From positions 62,001-126,000 of the forward strand of contig NZ_SRMP01000006.1 of NCBI RefSeq assembly GCF_005925325.1: 64,000 nucleotides of DNA. Direction: 5' to 3'. The DNA is from Pedobacter helvus (GTDB lineage Bacteria > Bacteroidota > Bacteroidia > Sphingobacteriales > Sphingobacteriaceae). The notes under the pieces are model-generated. The model ran no database searches. It was not told the DNA's origin and worked only from the letters and a program-made list of their open reading frames with translations. The translations under genes and the position numbers were made by a program. Shown here piece after piece: positions 60,646 through 64,000 of the stretch; position 1 is the stretch's first letter, and each line of letters opens with the position of its first letter.

Positions 60646-62523
60646 TTATGGTTTAAGTATTGGTAAAGATAAGAAAGAACCCTCAGCTTCGCCATGATAA
60701 ATTCTGTGCGTAGCCTTTTGAAAATCGCTTGGTTCTGCTTCGTAAATGTTCATAAACTTCTGCGGATTTCTATCAGCTAACGGAAACCACGAATGCTGTA
60801 CTTGTACCATAATACGGTGCCCTTTTTTGAAAGTGTGGCCTACGTCTGGTAGCTCATATTTTACGTTAGTCGCTTTGTTTGGCACAAAGGCTTCAGGCTT
60901 TTCGAAGCTGTTTCTATATTTGCCTCTTAAAATTTCACCACGCACTAGCATTTGATAACCGGCCATCATTTTATCTTTATCAGCAGGAGAAATTTCTTTG
61001 GTGTCTTCTGGATAAACATCAATTAATTTCACCACGTAATCTGCATCAGTTCCCGAAGTACTTACCAATAAGTTAGCGAGAACGGGGCCGGTAAGGGTAA
61101 TGTCTTCTGTTAAAACATCAGTTTGATAGGTTTTTACATCTGGTCTTCTAGCTGCAAAACGTTGGTCGTCTACCATGTACTCTCTGGTACGGTTAGCCTG
61201 AACACCATCTTGATAAGGAACCGGTGCATTTGGATCGCTTACATATTCGTCAAAACTATTATTGGTATTAGGTTTTGCGAAAGATAGTTTTCCGTTAGGA
61301 TGAAAATATAGTGATTTCAACTCCACATTTTGCGGTGGCCAAGTATTAAACTTTTTCCATTGATTGCTTCCAGTAAGGAAAATATTTGCTTCCGCCGCAT
61401 CGAATTTTCCTTCACCTTTGAGGTAATATTTGAAGAAAGGTAACTCTAAATTTTCTTGGTAGTAAGTACTGGTTGGTGTGCCGAAATTGATGTCGCCGAA
61501 ACTATCGCCTTTGCCGCGTACCCAACCGCCGTGATACCAAGGTCCAGCCACCAAGATGTTATTTGCCTTCGGATTTTGTTTTTCTATGGCTTTGTAAGTT
61601 GCAAAGGCACCATAAGCATCTTCGGCATCAAAGAAACCACCAACCGTCATTACTGCTGGTTTTACGTCTTTTAAATGTCTTACAATTTGACGAGCTTGCC
61701 AGAAAGTATCTAGGTTTGGATGTTTAAATAAGTTGTTCCAGAATTTGATGCTATCGCCCATGTATTTTTCTTTCAGATTTTTTACCGAACCAGCTTCTAA
61801 ATAGAAACGGTAGTTATCCTTAATTGGAAATTGGAAAGGTTTTGGACCTTTATCTGGCGTAATTGGCTGCGGACGAGGAACGCCGAATGAAGTCATGAAC
61901 TTAAAGGCATCCATTAAAAATAGTGCGCCACCATGATGGAAGTCATCGCCAATAAACCAGTCGGTAACTGGTGCTTGCGGAGAAACTGCTTTCAGTGCAG
62001 AATGAGATTTAACCAAGGAAGCCGTAGAATAGAAACCAGGGTAAGAAATGCCGTACAAGCCTGCTTTACCGTTGTTGTTTTTAATGTTTTTCACTAGCCA
62101 ATCGATGGTGTCGTAAGTGTCTGTGCTTTCGTCAATGTCTTTTTTGCCTTTGCCAAGGCTGGTAGGTCTAATGTCTTCAAAGTTTCCTTCGCTCATCCAA
62201 CGGCCACGTACATCTTGGTAGACGAAGATAAAGCCATCACGCATTACCGCTGGGTAACCGCCTAAGCTAGTTTTGTATTCGTTTTCGCCATAAGGGCGCA
62301 CTGTATAGGGTGTTCTGTTAATTAGAAAAGGATATTTTTTACTAGCAGAAATATCTTTCGGGATGTAGATTGCGGTGAAAAGCTTCGTGCCATCACGCAT
62401 TGGAATTTGGCGTTCTATTTTAGTGTAATGACTGCGAACATAGGCCGAGTCGGTTTCTTGTGCAAAAGAGAATTCTGCGAAAAAGCAAGAAATTAGTAAT
62501 AGGATGAATAGTAGTCGTTTCAT
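60646..62523 (-). CDS. CocE/NonD-type hydrolase, S15 family
   Basis: 625 residues. Signal peptide about 1-21. The alpha/beta-hydrolase part has the nucleophile elbow GISYPGF (Ser160) and DWFIGDDFHHGGAL; the C-terminal part (from about 390) is the beta-rich PepX-type domain. Members are X-Pro dipeptidyl peptidases, cocaine esterase or glutaryl-7-ACA acylase; the acting substrate is unknown, though a peptidase fits its neighbours. It is the first gene of a minus-strand run with the M1 and transglutaminase genes. Confidence 0.9.
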   Translation of the reverse strand: MKRLLFILLLISCFFAEFSFAQETDSAYVRSHYTKIERQIPMRDGTKLFTAIYIPKDISASKKYPFLINRTPYTVRPYGENEYKTSLGGYPAVMRDGFIFVYQDVRGRWMSEGNFEDIRPTSLGKGKKDIDESTDTYDTIDWLVKNIKNNNGKAGLYGISYPGFYSTASLVKSHSALKAVSPQAPVTDWFIGDDFHHGGALFLMDAFKFMTSFGVPRPQPITPDKGPKPFQFPIKDNYRFYLEAGSVKNLKEKYMGDSIKFWNNLFKHPNLDTFWQARQIVRHLKDVKPAVMTVGGFFDAEDAYGAFATYKAIEKQNPKANNILVAGPWYHGGWVRGKGDSFGDINFGTPTSTYYQENLELPFFKYYLKGEGKFDAAEANIFLTGSNQWKKFNTWPPQNVELKSLYFHPNGKLSFAKPNTNNSFDEYVSDPNAPVPYQDGVQANRTREYMVDDQRFAARRPDVKTYQTDVLTEDITLTGPVLANLLVSTSGTDADYVVKLIDVYPEDTKEISPADKDKMMAGYQMLVRGEILRGKYRNSFEKPEAFVPNKATNVKYELPDVGHTFKKGHRIMVQVQHSWFPLADRNPQKFMNIYEAEPSDFQKATHRIYHGEAEGSFLSLPILKP

Positions 62524-62547
62524 TGTGGGTTGGGGTTTAGTCGTTTC

Positions 62548-62622
62548 GTTATGCTGAATTTATTGCAGCATCAGCTATATTGAACTGTTGTAAAACCGAT
62601 ACTGAAATAAATTCAGTATGAC
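62548..62622. repeat. Dispersed GTTAT/GTCAT...ATGAC element
   Basis: Starts GTTATGCTGAATTTATTG and ends with ACTGAAATAAATTCAGTATGAC, a palindromic core as at 33217 and 55672. It lies 24 nt upstream of the CocE-like gene start. Confidence 0.7.
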
Positions 62623-62636
62623 GGAGTGGAAAAAGA

Positions 62637-62660
62637 AAAGCTTCCCTTTTGAGAAGCTTT
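62637..62660 (-). terminator. Terminator of the 57-residue membrane protein gene
   Basis: AAAGCTTC (62637-62644) and GAAGCTTT (62653-62660) pair over 8 nt; on the minus strand a TTTTCTTTTT run follows. Confidence 0.8.
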
Positions 62661-62668
62661 CTTAAATC

Positions 62669-62842
62669 TTAGTGACCGCCGTCTGAGGTATCAATTGGTT
62701 TGCGGAATGCGAAACCTAATACGAAATATACTAATGCAAGTATATACCAAACATAAGGGCAGTCATTTTTGAATGCCAATGCACCTAACAAAAAAACAGC
62801 TAGGCCAACTGCAAAAAATGGAATGTTTCTTAAGCTAATCAT
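62669..62842 (-). CDS. Small membrane protein of unknown function
   Basis: 57 residues, found by direct translation. Two hydrophobic helices (about 8-23 and 31-46) joined by KNDCPY, then a cytoplasmic FRKPIDTSDGGH tail. ATG at 62840-62842, TAA at 62669-62671. A strong terminator sits just after it. No family recognised. The tail suggests a fixed orientation; Cys28 is the only Cys. It lies 146 nt upstream of the CocE-like gene. Confidence 0.72.
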   Translation of the reverse strand: MISLRNIPFFAVGLAVFLLGALAFKNDCPYVWYILALVYFVLGFAFRKPIDTSDGGH

Positions 62843-63187
62843 ACTCAAACTTAGATAAAGTTGCTTAGATACGCAATAATAATTGTATGAAAAAACGACT
62901 TTATCGATCTCTTCTCTGCCATTAAAGAAATTTCATTCACAGAGAAAATATAGGTATGGGGTTTTTATGGATGAAAATTAAATGAAAGTTTTGAGTAGTT
63001 ATTTTGAAACCTCTCGCTGTCCTTCGGCATCTATCCCCTAAAAGTAGAGAGAAATGTGCTTGGGGAAATTGGTGCATTTTTGAATACCTTAAAACCATGA
63101 CCAAGTTTTTACAACATTAAAACACTTAACTTTTGGTGTTTAAGCGGTAAAACGTACATTTGCCATAACAAAAATTCTTAAAAGATC
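62843..63187. other. Gene-free region upstream of lpd
   Basis: No gene seen. Contains the lpd promoter (63132-63162) and an imperfect hairpin around 63115-63143 (TTAAAACAC and GTGTTTAA). The remaining 270 nt has no recognised feature. Confidence 0.55.
63132..63162 (+). promoter_or_regulatory. lpd promoter, full Bacteroidota consensus
   Basis: TTTG (63132-63135), exactly 19 nt, then TACATTTG (63155-63162). The ATG is 25 nt beyond. This is the cleanest -33/-7 pair in the window. Confidence 0.8.
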
Positions 63188-64000
63188 ATGCAATACGATG
63201 TAGTTGTTATTGGCTCGGGTCCGGGCGGTTATGTAGGTGCCATCCGTTGTGCACAATTAGGTTTAAAAACGGCGGTAGTAGAAAAATATAAAACTTATGG
63301 CGGTACTTGCTTAAATGTAGGTTGTATCCCGTCTAAGGCTTTGTTAGATTCTTCTGAGCACTTTCACAACGCGGCTCATACATTCACTACTCACGGTATT
63401 AACCTTAAAGATTTAAAGGTTGATATGAAGCAAATGATTGCCCGTAAGGACGATGTTGTAGCACAAAATACTGCTGGTATCACCTATCTTTTCAAGAAAA
63501 ACAAAATTGACGCTTACGAAGGTGTAGGTTCTTTCGAGGATAAAAATACGATAATCGTTACTAAAGCAGATGGTTCTACAGAAAAGCTAACTACTAAAAA
63601 CGTAATTATTGCTACAGGTTCTAAACCTACGGCTTTGCCTTTCTTACCAATTGATAAAAAACGTATCATTACCAGTACCGAGGCTTTAAACCTGAAAGAA
63701 GTACCTAAAACCATGGTAGTAATTGGTGGTGGTGTAATTGGTTTAGAGTTAGGTTCCGTTTACGCCCGTTTGGGTACAAAAGTAACTGTAGTGGAGTTTG
63801 CTCCAGCTATTATCGGTACAATGGATGCTGGTTTAGGTAAAGAATTGCAACGTGTGTTAAAGAAATCTTTAGGCATGGAATTTTTAACTAACCACAAAGT
63901 AACTGGTGCATCTGTTAAAGGTAAGGTGGTAACAGTAACTGCTGATAATGCCAAAGGAGAAGCGGTTTCTTTAGAAGCGGATTACTGTATCGTAGCTGTA
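63188..64000 (+). CDS. lpd: Dihydrolipoyl dehydrogenase (3' end cut by window)
   Basis: E3 flavoprotein that re-oxidises the lipoyl arm of 2-oxoglutarate and pyruvate dehydrogenases, making NADH. The first 271 residues are present. The FAD fold IGSGPGGYVGAIRCAQLG, the redox disulfide GGTCLNVGCIPSKAL, the NAD fold IGGGVIGLELGSVYARLG and IIATGSKP are intact. The C-terminal dimer interface lies beyond the window. It has its own strong promoter, 7.5 kb after sucB. Confidence 0.96.
   Translation, partial: MQYDVVVIGSGPGGYVGAIRCAQLGLKTAVVEKYKTYGGTCLNVGCIPSKALLDSSEHFHNAAHTFTTHGINLKDLKVDMKQMIARKDDVVAQNTAGITYLFKKNKIDAYEGVGSFEDKNTIIVTKADGSTEKLTTKNVIIATGSKPTALPFLPIDKKRIITSTEALNLKEVPKTMVVIGGGVIGLELGSVYARLGTKVTVVEFAPAIIGTMDAGLGKELQRVLKKSLGMEFLTNHKVTGASVKGKVVTVTADNAKGEAVSLEADYCIVAV

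Noticed and set aside
33217..62622. GTCAT-type repeats as insertion sequences
   Set aside because: Each is only about 75-110 nt, with no transposase frame and no target duplication that I could see.

Overview
The window is a 64 kb stretch of chromosome from a member of the Bacteroidota, most likely a Sphingobacteriaceae species of the Pedobacter type. This rests on gene content and signals rather than on a database search: Bacteroidota-restricted families (DUF4293, DUF3098, head GIN, DUF2490, SMUG2 glycosylase, a T9SS C-terminal sorting domain), many TAnnTTTG promoter boxes, no evident Shine-Dalgarno sites, an AT-rich sequence, and several genes that appear to start at TTG. I found no rRNA, tRNA, prophage, insertion sequence or CRISPR array. 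Both ends cut a gene: a DEAD-box RNA helicase at the left and dihydrolipoyl dehydrogenase at the right.

Layout. 1-9.9 kb: RNA helicase, a T9SS-secreted protein, DUF4293, truA, an ABC exporter, a lipoprotein, a dicarboxylate symporter, a phosphopantetheinyl transferase and a SMUG2 glycosylase. 10-18.2 kb: sucD, msrB, an MFS efflux protein with a clear operator, an ECF sigma factor, uvrA and a LysE-type exporter. 18.4-24.7 kb, minus strand: membrane proteins, a truncated haemoglobin, a Kef-type antiporter and a secreted Ere/ChaN-like protein. 24.8-30 kb: a long minus-strand operon ftsX-DUF3098-(DUF2281/PIN toxin-antitoxin)-uppP-truB-yitT-ribF. 30.4-41.8 kb: leuS, an outer-membrane beta-barrel receptor, dGTPase, SRPBCC protein, hydrolase, polyprenyl synthase with terC, and ruvC. 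41.9-48.6 kb: flippase-like protein, GT2, orphan OppC-like permease, rnhB, GT4 and a lipoprotein. 48.7-51.4 kb: AhpD-like protein, Crp/Fnr regulator and a DASH photolyase/cryptochrome. 51.5-64 kb: sucA-sucB, DUF2490 protein, then a minus-strand group of secreted proteins (head GIN, transglutaminase-like, M1 peptidase, CocE-like hydrolase), a tiny membrane protein, and lpd.

Working together: sucA, sucB and lpd supply all three subunits of 2-oxoglutarate dehydrogenase, and sucD is the next TCA step. Repair and genome upkeep are well represented (uvrA, SMUG2, ruvC, rnhB, dGTPase, DASH photolyase). ftsX and uppP tie one operon to division and wall synthesis.

The least explained signal is between genes. 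Two kinds of dispersed repeat recur: GTCAT...ATGAC palindromic elements, usually at gene 3' ends, and elements built of short degenerate words, often arranged as two inverted arms. One word-type element appears to have entered ribF in frame. Other points of interest are a toxin-antitoxin pair inside the division/wall operon, a palindrome at about -42 of the AhpD-like gene beside a Crp/Fnr gene, and three genes whose promoter box lies 4-5 nt from the start codon. I found no clearly new multi-gene system.
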